64,000 nt of DNA. It comes from Pictodentalium vernedei (lineage: Eukaryota; Mollusca; Scaphopoda; Dentaliida; Dentaliidae). The first letter of the stretch is position 1. The number at the start of each line of letters is the position of its first letter. The notes beneath the pieces were generated by a model. The model had not been told where the DNA came from and searched no databases. It was given only the letters and a program-made list of their open reading frames with translations. The position numbers were made by a program, and so were the translations under genes. Location of the stretch: NCBI GenBank assembly GCA_031216915.1, contig CM062294.1, positions 31,263,128 to 31,327,127 of the forward strand, given 5' to 3'. Below are positions 22,140 to 34,800 of the stretch, in pieces.

Positions 22140-24908
22140 ACTAGACTTTATGATTCTGGAGAGTCATGGCTTTTCCCAATGAGATTCCATGATTTTTCAT
22201 GACTCCACAGTGCCTGATGAATTGTTTTTAACTGTCTCACTGAAGTTCCTTCATTGATGTTATGAGAAAGGTGAAGATAGTAGTCTCAAATGACACAGTT
22301 TGATAAAAAATTGTTTAGGTAAAAACCACCATTAACGGTGGAGTGGGTTAATGTCAATTTCGTCGTCAAACAAGTCAATGACTGACAAAAGGAGTTATGT
22401 TTGTTTGACACATACTCACTGAGTGCTGTGTCAATTTAAAAATGGTCGATTTTATCTCAAATGTATCCAAAATATTGATGTCTGGCAGCTTGTAGAGGGT
22501 TAACAAGTGCCAACAGGAATATTTATTCATGCAACTTGTAATGTCACACCAAGAACTGTGAATGGCCATTTTTTCTTTAAAATCTACAAGATGTTTTCAG
22601 AGAAATCCAGGGAGAACAGGAATTTTAAGCTTTTGATGGGTATCATTGTTTTTCCAGCCCAAAACGGGTTAAGTGTTGTTTTTGGAATACTCTTATTACT
22701 TCCAAAAATAATTCTCAGTGAATTCTACTTCCACTTATTTTGATCTCTCCTCCCAACTTCAGGTGCTGTGGGTACGCAAACACAGCCTATTTTATCAACA
22801 TTTTGATGTTTGAGAACCTGCATAGGGTTAACAAATGCTTACAGGAATATTTTGTACACGCAACTTGTAATGTCACACTAAGATATGAGAATGGCCATTT
22901 TTTCCTGAAAATCTACGGGATGTTTTTAAAGAAATCCTCAGATAACATGAATTTTTAACCTTTTGAGGGGTATCTCTCTTTAACCAGCTCTAAAGGGTTA
23001 ATGCTTGGTTTTGTGAATATCTTCATTACTTACAAAAATGATCGACGGTGAATTCCACTTCCAATGAAGGAGGTTATGTTTATCTCGTAGGTACAGATTT
23101 GATGTTATGGTTGCCCAAGAACAGCCCATTTTCTCCAAATGTCAATGCTTGGCAGTCTCTGGGGGGTTAACAAATGCTTACCAAAACATTTTGTTCATGC
23201 AACTTGTAATGTCACTCGAAGACCCGCGAATGGTTAATTGCTCTTGACTTTTTTTTTTTGAAAAATCCACAGAAAACTGGAATTTTAAGCTTTTAAGTGG
23301 TATATCTCCTTAACCAGTTAAAAATGGGTTAAGACCTCGATTTTTGAATGCATTTACTACTTACAAAAATGTTTCCCTGTCAGTTTTGCGCCCGGTAAGA
23401 GAAGTTACGTTTCTGTGTTGTATTCCCATTTGATGTTGTTGTTGTTCAAAAACAGACTATTTTTTTCAAAATTTTGACATTTAGCAGCCCATGGAGGGTT
23501 AACAAATGCTTACCGGAATAATTTATCCAATCAACTGGTAATGTGACACCATGACCTATCAATGGCCATTTTCTCTTGAAAACCCTACCAGATGTTTGTA
23601 AAGAAATCCAGGGAAAACATAAATTTTTAAGCCTTTGATGGGTATCACTATTAACAACCACAAAATGGGTTAACGCTTGGTTTTTTGAATACCCTTACTA
23701 CTTACAAAAATGGTCTTTGGTGAATTCCACTTCCAACAAAGGAGATTATGTTTATTTCTCAGGTACACGTTGCGTGATGTGCGTGCCTGAAAACAGCCCA
23801 CTTCAACAAAATTACGATGCTTGGCAGCCTCTAGAGGGTTAATAAACGCTCACCGCAATATTTTGTCCATGCAACTTGTAATATCACACAAAGACCTGCG
23901 AGTAGTCAATTTTTCTTGAAAACCTGCAGGATGTTTTTAGAGAAATCCACAGAAAATGGAAATTTTAAGATTTTAAGGGGTCTCTCTCTTTAGCCTGTCC
24001 AAAATGGGTTAAGACTTCGACTTTTGAATACCCTTACTACTTACAACAATGTTGCCCTATAGATTGTGCACTCGATAAAAGAAGGCACGTTTCTTTGAGG
24101 CGTACCCATTGGGTGCTGTTGGCATCCAAATACAGCCCATTTTATCACAATTTTGACATTTAGCAGGCCGTGGAGGGTTAACAAATGCTCACCGCAGTAT
24201 TTTGTCCATGCAACTTCTATTGTTACACCAAGGCCTGGGAGTGACAAATTTTTCTTGAAAATCTACAAGACTCGCTTAGAGAAATCCACGGAAAATACAA
24301 ATTTTTGAGCTTTATGGGGGTATTGCTGTTTAACCAGCCCAAAACGGGTTAACGCTTGGTTTTTTGAGCACCCTTATTACGGACAAAAATGATCCGCGGT
24401 GAATTCCACTCCCAGTACAGGAAGTTATATTTATCTCTCGTGTATTGTTTGGGTATGGTGGGGTCCTGAACCCGGCCTATTTCATCAAAATTTCGATGTT
24501 TGGCAGCCTGTGGAGGGTTACCATATGCATCACCTGATATGTCGTGTGTATCAAAGGACGTGTCACAGACAGGTCTAGCAATGACGAATGTATAAAAAAA
24601 ATCTACAAGACGTGTTTCGAGAAAGTGCCGATAAACCCCAATTTTGGCCGTTTTTTGCCAATTCTGACGCAAATAGGGTTAAATAAAAATTCCGCTTCGG
24701 TACATTTTTAGATTTTGTGCCCCTCTATGCGTGTGCAAAATTTCGTGAAAATCGGTTCGAAAATGGCTTCTGAATCGTACGGACAAAATGTGTGGGGAAA
24801 AAAAAAAAAGAAAAAAACCAAAAAAAAAAAAAAAAAAAAAAAAAAAATAATAAGCCGCAGAAAAACAATAGTCTTTTCCAGAGGGAAAAGCCTAAAAAAA
24901 ACAAAAAA
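22140..24908 (+). repeat. Satellite cassette C8 (type a', ~8 monomers)
   Basis: Longest cassette, about 2.77 kb, copy of C4. It also ends with the long end module (A-rich 24,797-24,846, then AATAATAAGCCGCAG and the CTTTTCCAGAGGGAAAAG hairpin) plus a second A-rich stretch before the next start. Confidence 0.7.
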
Positions 24909-26923
24909 ACTAGACTTTATGATTCTGGAGAATCATGGCTTTTCCCGATTAGATTCCATGATTTTTCTTGACCCCCACAGTGTCCGATGAATTGTTTTTA
25001 ACTGTCTCACTAAAGTTCCTTCATTGATGTCATGAGAAAGGTGAGTATAGTAGTCTCAAATGACTCGGTTTGGGTTGATAAAAAAAAAAATGTGTAGGTA
25101 AAACCCATCATTAATGGTAGAATGGGTTAATATCAATATCAATGTTTCCCTATCAGTTTTGCGTCCCGTAAAAGAAGTTACGTTTCTCTGCGGCATTTCC
25201 ATTTGATGTTGTTGGTGTCCAAAGAACAGACTATTTTTTCAATTTTTTTTTACATTTGGCAGCCCATGAAGGGTCAACAAATGCCTACTAGAATAATTGA
25301 TCCATGCAACTGGTCATATGACACCAAGACCTATCAACGGCCATTTTCTCTTGAAAACCCCACAAAATGTTTGTAGAAATCCAAGGGAAAACGATTTTTA
25401 AGCTTTTGATGGGAATCCCTGTTAACCTCCCCAAACAGGGGTTAACGCTTGGCTTTTTTAATACCTTTTATTACTTACAAAAATGGTCCTCTGTGAATTC
25501 CACTTCAAACAAAGGAGATTATGTTTATCTCTCATTGTATTACATTAGGTGCTGTGCGTGTCTGAAAACTGCCCCAAGTGTTAACAACATTACGACTGCT
25601 TGGCAGCTCTTGTAGATGGTTAAAAAACGCTCACCGAGAGTATTTTGTCCATCGCAACTTGTAATGTCACATAAAGACCTACGAATAGTCAATTTGTCTT
25701 GAAACCCTACAAGTTACCATTAGGGAAATTCACAGAAAATGGGAATTTAAAGCTTTCAAGAGATATCTCTCTTTAGTCTGTCCAAAATGGCTTAAGACGT
25801 CGACTTTTGAATACCCTTACTACTTACAAAAATGTTTCCGTATAAATTGTACGCGCGATAAAAGAAGGCACTTTTTCTTTGTGGTGTACCCTTTGGGTGT
25901 TGTTGGTGTGCAAAAACAGCCCATTTATCACAATTTTGACCTTCAGCAGCCCGGGGAGGGTTAACTAATGCTGACCCGGAATATTTTGTTCATGCGACTT
26001 GTAATGTCACACCAAGACCTGCAAATAGCCGTTTTTTCTTGAAAACTTACAGGATGTTGTTAGAGAAATCCACAGAAAACGGGTATTTTAAGATTTTATA
26101 TGGGTATCTCTCTTTAACGAGCCCAAAATGGGTTAAGATGTCAAATTTTGAATACCCTTACCACTTTCAAAAATATTTTCCGATCAATTTTGCATCCGAT
26201 AAATGAAGGCCCCTGTACTGTGGTATATCGTTTGGGTGCTGTTGGTGTCTAAAAACAGCCCATTTTATCACAATTTTTACGTTTAGCAGCTCGGGGAGGG
26301 TTTTCCTAATTGCTGACCGGAATAGTTTATCCATGCAACTTGTAATGTCACACCAAGACCTGAGAGTGACCAATTTTTCTTGAAAATCTACAAGACTCGC
26401 TTACAGAAATCCACGGAAAACATGAAGTTTTGAGCTTTTTGGGGGTATTGCTGTTTAACCAGCCCAAAACGGGTCAACACTTGGTTTTCTGAACACCCTT
26501 TAATTACTTACAAAAATGATCCACGGTTGAATTCCACTTCCAATAAAGGTAAGTTATGTTTACCTCTCGGGTATCGTTTGGGGGCTGTGGGGGGTCTAAA
26601 ACCGGCCCATTTCATCAAAATTTCGATGTTTGGCAGCCTGTGGAGGGTTACCATATGCATCGCCTAATATGTCGTGTGTATCAAAGGTTGTGTCATAGGC
26701 AGGTCTAGTAATTATGAATATGTAAAAAAAATCCTAAAGACGTGTTCCGAGAAAGTGCCGATAAACTCCAATTCTGGCGAAATAAGGGTTAAATCGAAAA
26801 TTCCGCTTCGGTACATTTTAGATTTTTTGCCACTCTATGCGTGTGCCAAATTGTGTGAAAATCGGTTCGAAAATGGCTTCTGAATCGTACGGACAAAAAA
26901 TGTGTGGAAAAAAACCCCAAAAA
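24909..26923 (+). repeat. Satellite cassette C9 (copy of C6), indel-rich
   Basis: Same order of monomers as C6 but, from about 25,360 on, studded with one- to three-base insertions and deletions (for example ACCGAGAGTATT for ACCGGAGTATT near 25,640, and GGGTTTTCCTAATTGCTG for GGGTTAACTAATGCTG near 26,300), with few substitutions. This looks more like sequence error than decay. Confidence 0.7.
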
Positions 26924-28926
26924 ACTAGACTTTATGATTATGGAGAATCATGGCTTTTCCCGATTAGATTCCATGATGTTTCATGACCCCACAGTGTCCG
27001 ATGAATTGTTTTTAACTGTCTCACTGAAGTTCCCTCATTGATGTTATGAGAAAGGTGAGTATAGTAGTCTCAAATGACTCGGTTTGGGTTTGATAAAAAA
27101 AAAATGTTTAGGTAAAACCATCATTAATGGAGAATGGCTTCTAATATCAAGATCAATGTTTCCCTATTAGTTTTGCGTCCGGTAAAAGAAGTTACGCGTC
27201 TCTGTGGCATTTCGATTGTTGATGTCCAAAAACAGACTATTTCTTCAACTTTTTTTTACATTTAGCAGCCCCATGGAGGGTTTAACAAATGCCTACCCGA
27301 ATAATTTATCCATGCAACTGGTCATATGACACCAAGACCTATCAACGGCCATTTTCTCTTGAAAACCCACAAAATGTTTGTATAGAAATCCAGGGAAAAC
27401 GATTTTTAAGCTATCGATGGGTATCCGTGTTAACCTCCCCAACAGGGGTTAACGCTTGGTTTTTTTATGCCCTTATTACTTACAAAAATGGTCCTCTGTG
27501 AATTCCTCTTCAACAAAGGAGATTATGTTTATCTTTCATGTATACATTTGGGTGCTGTGCGTGTCTGAAAACAGCCCCATGTCAACAAAATTCTGATGCT
27601 AGGCAGCTTGTAGATGGTTAATAAACGCTCACCGGAGTATTTTGTCCATGGAACTTGTAATGTCACATTACGACCTACGAATAGTCAATTTGTCTTGAAA
27701 CCCTACAAGTTACCATTAGGGAAATTCACAGAAAATGGGAATTTAAAGCTTTCAAGGGATATCTCGCTTTAGCCTGTCCAAAATGGGTTAAGACGTCGAC
27801 TTTTGAATACCTTTACTGCTTACAAAAATGTTTCCGTATAAATTGTGCGCTCGATAAAAGGAGGCACTTTTCTTTGTGGTGTACCCTTTGGGTGCTGTTG
27901 GTGTCCAAAAACAGCCCATTTTATCACAATTTTGACCTTCAACAGCCCGCGGAGGGTTAACTAATGTTGACCGGAATATTTTGTTCATGCAGCTTGTAAT
28001 GTCACACCAAGACCTGCAAATAGCCGATTTTTTCTTGAAAACCTACAAAATGTTGATAGAGAAATCCACAGAAAACGGGTATTTTAAGATTTTAATGGGT
28101 ATCTCTATTTAACCAGCCCAAAATGGGTTAAGACGTCAAATTTTGAATACCCTTACACTTTCAAAAATATTTTCCGATCAATTTTGCGTCCGATAAATGA
28201 AGGCCCCTTTCTCTCTGGTATACCGTTTGGGTGCTGTTGGCGTCTAAAAACAGCCCATTTTATCACAATTTTTACGTTTAGCAGCTCGGGGAGGGTTAAC
28301 TAATGCTGACCGGAATATTTTATCCATGCAGCTTGTAATGTCACACCAAGACCTGAGAGTGACCAATTTTTCTTGAAAATCTACAGGACTCGTTTAGAGA
28401 AATCCACGGAAAACACGAACTTTTTAGCATTATGGGGGTATTGCTGTTTAAAAAAATGGGTTAAGGCTTGGTTTTCTGAACACCCTTATTACCGACAAAA
28501 ATGATCCTCGGTGAATTCCACTCCCAATAAAGGAAGTTATGTTTATCTCTCGCGTATAGTTTGGGTGCGTGGGGGCCTGAAACCGGCCTATTTCATCAAA
28601 ATTTCGATGTTTGGCAGCCTGTGGAGGGTTACCATATGCATCGCCTGATATGTCGTGTGTACCAAAGGGTGTGTCACAGACAGGTGTAGCAATGACGAAT
28701 GTATAAAAAAAATCTACAAGACATGTTTCGAGAAAGTGCCGATAAACCCCAATTTTGGCAGTTTTTTTGCCAATTCTGACGAAATAAGGGTTAAATCGAA
28801 AATTCCGCTTCGATACATTTTTAGATTTTGTGCCCCTCTATGCGTGTGCAAAATTTCGTGAAAATCGGTCGATAATGGCTTCTGAATCGTACGGACAAAA
28901 TGTGTGGAAAAAAACAAAACAAAAAA
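26924..28926 (+). repeat. Satellite cassette C10 (copy of C7)
   Basis: About 2.0 kb, same monomer order as C7. Small indels continue to about 27,560 and then cease. The end module is short form, with A-rich AAAAAACAAAACAAAAAAA (28,908-28,927). Confidence 0.7.
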
Positions 28927-29394
28927 ACTAGACTTTATGATTCTGGAGAATCATGGCTTTTCCCGATGAGATTCCTTGATTTTTCATGCCCCCACAGTGT
29001 CTGATGAATTGTTTTTAACTGTCTCACTGAAGTTCTTTCATTGATGTTATGAGAAAGGTGGTTATAGTAGTCTCAAATGACTCAGTTTTATAAAAAAAAT
29101 TGTTTAGGTAAAAACCATCATTAATGGTAGAGTGGGTTAATATCAATATCGTCGTCCCACAAGTTAATGACCGACAAAAGGAGTTATGTTTGTTTGACAC
29201 ATACCCTTTGAGTGCTCTGTGTATTTGAAAATGGTCAATTTTATCTCAAATGTATCCAAAATATTGATTTCTGGCCAATTGTAGAGGGTTAACATCTGCT
29301 AACAGGCATATTTATTCATGCAACTTGCAATTTCAAACCAAAAAGTGCGAATGGCCATTTTTACTTAAAATCTATAAGATGTTTCAGAGAAATC
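28927..29394 (+). repeat. Truncated cassette start C11
   Basis: Start module and part of one monomer, broken off after GTTTCAGAGAAATCCA at about 29,394, where unrelated sequence begins. No target duplication is visible at the break. Confidence 0.65.
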
Positions 29395-29701
29395 CATTCG
29401 CATGTGCTCTTTTCGAATTCGACGTGACGAAATGCGAAATTCGTATCGCTCTTCGTGGAAAGTGATGCCGCAACTATCCATGAACAACGAGTGAAAATTT
29501 CATGGAAATCTGCCTAGAATCGGTTGGGATATAGCGTTTTGAAGAGAGGAGGTAACTGTCTGAATTTGGTCCTTCCTTTTCAAGCCAGTTCGAAAAAAGA
29601 CGTCGTGAATGGGCGCAGACTCCTTTAGAGCCCCCCCCCCCACCCCCTCTCTGTAAATGGAAGTTGCTTCTTTAAGACCGCCACCCAGGGATCCCAACAC
29701 A
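29395..29701. other. Unassigned island sequence next to the satellite break
   Basis: Mixed-composition sequence with an imperfect repeat of TTCGAATTCGACGTGACGAAATGCGAAATTCG character and a C run at about 29,631-29,641. No gene recognised. Confidence 0.4.
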
Positions 29702-30490
29702 ACCTTTAAACCAAAAAGAATCGTCAGAAGTTTAAAGTGAAAAGAAATTGGCGATGATTGGGTTTCTGGCAGGCAGGAAAAGATTGACGAAGATTTGCAT
29801 ATTGGACATTAAAAATAGCACTTCTGACATACACGAACCGTGTCCAGACCACTGGAGGCAGCGACTTGAAATTTTCAGAACTTGTTCTACGAACCCTGGC
29901 CGACATTTTGGGATCTGTTTGGAGCGTCCGAGCCGCCTGGAAAACACCACGCATCGCTTGGAAGGAGAGAGTACTATTCGTCCCGACTCTATCAGTTCAG
30001 AATGGAAATGGGCAGTGTTGTAGACGACTGTGGAGCTGCGATTGAGCTTAAAGTCCCAGGTTTCGGTGCGGGGGGGGGGGGGGGGGGGGGGGGGGGGGTG
30101 GGGGTGTATCCTTGACACTATCTTTAAACCTTAGATAATCGGAAGAAGTTGCAGTGAAAAGAAATCGGCGTGAGTAGGTGTTTTGGCAGGAAACGATTAA
30201 ACGAAAATTTGCCAATTTGACATTAAAATTGCACTTCTCACAAACACGAACCGTGTCCAGACCGCCGAAGGCAGCGACTTCTAATTTTCAGAACTTGTTC
30301 TACGCACCCTGGCCTACATTTTGGCATCTGTTGCAAGTGTCGAGACCGCGTGGAGAACACCACGCATCGCGTGGAAAGTGAGAGTACTATTCGTCCCGAC
30401 TCTATCAGTTTGGAATTGAATTGGGCACTATTGTAGACTACTGTAGAGCAGCGATTGAGCATAAAATCGGAGTTTTTTTGTGCCAAATTA
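29702..30490. repeat. Two-copy direct repeat, period ~413-418 bp
   Basis: Copy 1 (29,702 to about 30,118) and copy 2 (about 30,119-30,490) share CTTTAAACC, GAACCGTGTCCAGACC, TTTTCAGAACTTGTTCTACG, TACTATTCGTCCCGACTCTA and GCAGCGATTGAGC, with perhaps 15% divergence. On the minus strand both keep an open frame encoding closely similar residues (for example IESGRIVLS, RCVVFS, KCRPG.VEQVLKI, SGHGSC). I do not recognise a family. Copy 1 ends in a 29-nt G run (30,070-30,098), which encodes the polyproline at the start of the minus-strand frame, an unlikely protein N-terminus. Confidence 0.75.
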
Positions 30491-31734
30491 CCTAACCGGC
30501 TCCAAGGTATGATCTTTCGTCTGTAACATCTCCCAGATCGTCTGAAGTTTATACCGTTACCATACGTTGAAGTAGCCTTTTGTCATTTTCGCCACTTTCG
30601 ACCCAGATTTGAGGGTACCTTCCTTCAGCGAAATCTAGCCATGCTCACAACCACGCCCTCTCCCCGTCGGCCCGGGTGCTTCTAAAGATAGAAAGGTCAA
30701 TGGGGAGGGGCCCGTTAGCAAACAAACGGGGGCAGGTGTAGTTGGTGAAAAACAGCAGGGGGGGGGGGGGGGCACGTGGCCTAGGTAAAAGAAACAATAG
30801 GGGGCAGGTGTCCTAGGTAAAAAAAACAGCAGGAAGGGGGGGGGGGGGGGAAGATGAACCCGCTAATTATTTTTAATAACAGGCAGGTGTTCATCGGGGC
30901 AGGCCCCACTGCTCGGTGTTCCAAATTTTCTATGGTACTTGGCCTTGACGGAATCAACACTTCAACAAGAAACAACGGGAAACCTATTTGCAGTAAAGCT
31001 GCAAATATAAACATGATTTTAGGACCATTCCATGGACAGTTTAAAGCCTACTGCGATATCAGCGTTTATTACTCTCGAACTTTCACTGCATCACTGCAGT
31101 ATTTCACCCGAGTCGAGTTCTGACGTCATGCAAGTTTGACGGACATGCTTTCAATTTTGTTATTGACAACAACATATTTATAATTTCGTGATTACTGATC
31201 GGAATTTTGAAAACGACACATGCAATCGCGAAAGAGTTTTCTGAAAACACGATTCTGCAAAAGGTTTCAGTGAAATTTGATTTTTTTTTTATTTTCAATT
31301 TCGATGGCTCTTGTCGAAAAGGTGTTAATCACTGATCGTCCCAAACGAGATCAAAGACTGACGCTGTATATTAATAACACACAGAGAATCTTCTAAGAAT
31401 ATACACGCGCAATCCTAAAATGAAATAAATCAAGTCTTTTTCAGGTTTTACGAGAGAAATATGTCCAATTGTATCATTGAATCATGTTTAGGTATATGTG
31501 GGCGAGACATTTTCTATACGGACAAAATACAGACTAAATAAAATATTTGCCATTATTTTCCGCAGACGTATTTTTGTCTTTTGCTTCTTGGGGAAATCCA
31601 TGCTGCCTAAATACAACGAAGGAGTGTTATCTAATGAGATCAGAACCGTCAGGTGGTCGGGTCCGACACCGCACCTCGAAGTAGCTTTAGTGGGGGTGTC
31701 GATTTTACAAGTAATGTAGGCAGCGTACACCGCA
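30491..31734. other. Unassigned island with G-run minisatellite
   Basis: A short G-rich tandem (about 30,718-30,850) repeats GGCAGGTGT, CCTAGGTAAAA, AAACAGCAGG and a ~15-nt G run (30,758-30,772 and 30,836-30,850). The rest is AT-rich with no recognised gene. The frame at 30,854-31,123 shows no conserved domain. Confidence 0.45.
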
Positions 31735-31791
31735 TGCCCTGTCTGTCTTTAATCCTATAAACAGGGTTAAGGCTTGGCTTTTTGAATACCC

Positions 31792-31842
<51 letters not shown>

Positions 31843-34800
31843 TTGGTGTTTAAGGTCACATACTTATGCACATTGGCTAATCGTGACCGTGACAGTTTTA
31901 TAGGTGGAGGAAGCCGGAGTACACGGAGAGAACCACCAAGCAACGACGAGCAACTGTCAGCTCCTCAACATTCTAACTCTGTTCAAGCTCCGCTCAAGCA
32001 GGGTTACAGAGGTGAAGACATATGTTCCATCGACGTGCAGTATGCCTTAGTACACGGCTTCATCGTGCCCCCATGTCGGCAACCGGGCTAAAGTGCCTTG
32101 CCCAAGGGACACAACGTGAGTCATCCCGGACGGGGATCGGACTCGGGACCTCTAGCATAGAAGTACAACATTCTACCACTGAGCCACCACGCTCCCTTGA
32201 ATACCCTTAACACTATCATACATTATCCCTCATGAATTCTGAGTCTGATAAAAGAGGTTATGTTTACCTATTACATACCCATTTGCTGCCCGAAAACAGC
32301 CGATTTTATCAAAATTTTGACGTTTAGCAGCCTGTAGCGGGATTAACAAACGACTAGCGGAATATTCTATCTATGTAATTTGTAAGACCTGCCAATGTCC
32401 AATTGTTCTTGAAAATCGCCAACAAGCAGTTAGCAAAATCCACAGAAAATGTAAATTTTAAGCTTTTAAGGGGTATCTGTCCTTATCCAGTCTAAAATAG
32501 GTTAAGTTTCATTCTTTTAAATACCCTTACTACTTACAAAACTGATCCTCTGTGATTCTACGCGGAGTAAAAGAAGTTATATTTCTCTGTTACATATCCA
32601 TTGGGTGCTCTTGGTGTCTGAAAAACAATCCATTTTATCAACATTTTGATGTTTAGCAGCTCGTGGAGAGTTAACGAATGCTCAACGGAATATTTTGTCC
32701 CTGTAACTTGTAATGTCACATGAAGACCCGTGAATGGCCATTTTTTCTTGAAATTTACAAGATGTTTTTAAAGAAATCCAGGGAAAACATGAAATTTTAA
32801 GTCTTTGATGGGTACCGCTGTTTAACAAGCCCAAAACGGGTTAAGACCAGCCCTAAATGGGTTAATGCTTGGTCTGATGAATTCTACTTCCAAAGAAGGA
32901 GGTTATGTTTATCTCGCAGGTACACATTGCGTGCAATGGGTGTCCAAGAACAGTCCATTTTCTCAAAATTTCTATGCTTTGCAGCCTCTGGAGAGTTAAC
33001 TAACGCTTACCGGAATATTTTGTCTATGTAACTTGTAATGTCACTCCAAGACCTGCAAATGGTCAATTTTTCTTGAATACTTACTAGATTTTTTGGAGAA
33101 ATCCACAGAAAACTGGAATTTAAGCTTTTAAGGGGTACTTCTTAACCAGGCGAAAATGGGTTAGACCTCGATTTTTTGAATACCCTTACTACTTACTAAA
33201 TTTTTCTCTGTCAGTTTTGCATCCGGTAAAAGAAGTTATGTATCTCTGTGGCATTCCCATTTGTTGTTGTTGGTGTCCAAAAACAGACTATTTTTTCAAA
33301 ATGTTGACATTTAGAAGCCCATGGAGGGTTAACAAATGCTTACTGGAATATTTTATCCATGCAACCGGTAATGTGACTCCAAGACCTATCAATGGCCATC
33401 TTCTGTTGAAAACTTACAAGATGTTTGTAACGAAATCCACGGAAAACATAATTTTTTTTAGCTTTTGATGGGTATCGCTAATAACCACCCCAAAAGGGGT
33501 TAACGCTTGGGTTTTTGAATACCCTTATTACTTACAAAAATGGTCCTCAGTGAATTCCACTTCCAACAAAGAGATTATGTGTAACTCTCGGACATACATT
33601 GCGTGCTGTGTGTGTCCGAAAACAGCCCATTTCAACAAAATTATGATGCTTGGCATTCTGTAGAGGGTTAATAAACGCTCAGCGGATTATTTTGTCCATG
33701 CCACTTGTAATGTCACACAAAGACCTGCAAGTAGTCAATTTTTCTTGAAAACCTATGGAATGTATTTAGAGAAATCCACAGAAAATGGGAATTTTTAGAT
33801 TTTAAGGGGTCTCTCTCTTTAGCCTGTCCAAAATGGGTTAAGACTTCGTTTTTTGAATACCCTTACTACTTACAAAAATGTTTCCCTATAGACTGTGCGC
33901 TCGATAAAAGAAATCATTTTTCTTTGTGGCGTACCCGTTGGGTGCCGTTGGCGTCCAAAAACAGCCCATTTTATCACAATTTTGACATTTAGCAGCCCGT
34001 GGATGGTTAACAAATGCTCACCGAAGTATTTTGTCTATGCAACTTCTATTATCACATCAAGGCCTGGGAGTGACAATTTTTTCATGAAAATATACAATAC
34101 TCGTTTAGAGAAATCCACGGAAAACCTGAATTTTTTTTAGCTTTTTGGGGTATTGCTGTTTAACCAGCCCAAAACGGGTTAATGCTTGGTTTTTTGAACA
34201 CCATTATTACTTACAAAAATGATCTCCGGTGAATTCCACTTCAAATAAAGGAAGTTATGTTTATCTCTCTTGTATCGTTTGGGTGCTCTGGGGGTCTGAA
34301 ACCGGCCCATTTCATCAAAATTTCGATGTTTGGCAGCCTGTGGAGGGTTACCATATGCATCGCCTGATATGTCATGTGTATCAAAGGTCGTGGCACAGAC
34401 AGGTCTGTCAATGATGAAGGTATAACAAAAATCTACAAGACGTGTTTCGAGAAAGTGCCGATAAACCCCAATTTTGACAGTTTTTTGCCAATTCTGACGA
34501 AATAAGGGTTAAATCGAAAATTCCGCTTCGAGTGCTGTGTCAATTTTAAAATGGTTCATTTTATCTCAAATGTATCCCAAATATTGATGTCTGGCAGCTT
34601 GTAGAGGGTTAACAAGTGCTAACAGGAATATTTATTCATGCAACTTGTAATGTCACACCAAGAATTGTGAATGGCCATTTTTTTCTTTAAAATCTACAAG
34701 ATGTTTTCAGAGAAATCCAGGGAGAACATGAATTTTAAGCTTTTGATGGGTATCATTGTTTATCCAGCCCAAAACGGGTTAAGTATTGTTTTTTGAATAC

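Larger units (their letters stand above)
7869..29394 (+). repeat. Satellite block I: ~340-bp monomers in cassettes
   Basis: GGGTTAA-anchored monomers recur about every 338-342 bp (for example at about 8395, 8736, 9075 and 9415). A second GGTTAA site sits about 170 bp into each monomer (in GAGGGTTAACAAATG). Conserved phrases are GAATACCCTTATTACTTACA, CAGCCCATTTTATCA, CATGCAACTTGTAATGTCAC and AGAAATCCACAGAAAA. Monomers are grouped into cassettes of 4-8 units. Each cassette opens with ACTAGACTTTATGATTCTGG and closes with an end module (ATCGGTTCGAAAATGGCTTC, then TACGGACAAAA and an A-rich tract). Roughly 60 monomers. Open frames of 60-135 codons on both strands recur with the monomer and break at its edges, so I do not call them genes. 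Confidence 0.9.

Noticed and set aside
22100-22145. Helitron 3' end (hairpin followed by CTAA/CTAG) at cassette junctions
   Set aside because: The hairpin CTTTTCCAGAGGGAAAAG and a following CCTAA are suggestive, but spacing and next bases vary between junctions and no TC start or A-T insertion site could be shown.
8370-28917. Dozens of 60-135 codon frames on both strands across the satellite
   Set aside because: They recur with the 340-bp monomer, end at its boundaries, occur on both strands in the same units, and match no protein family that I know.
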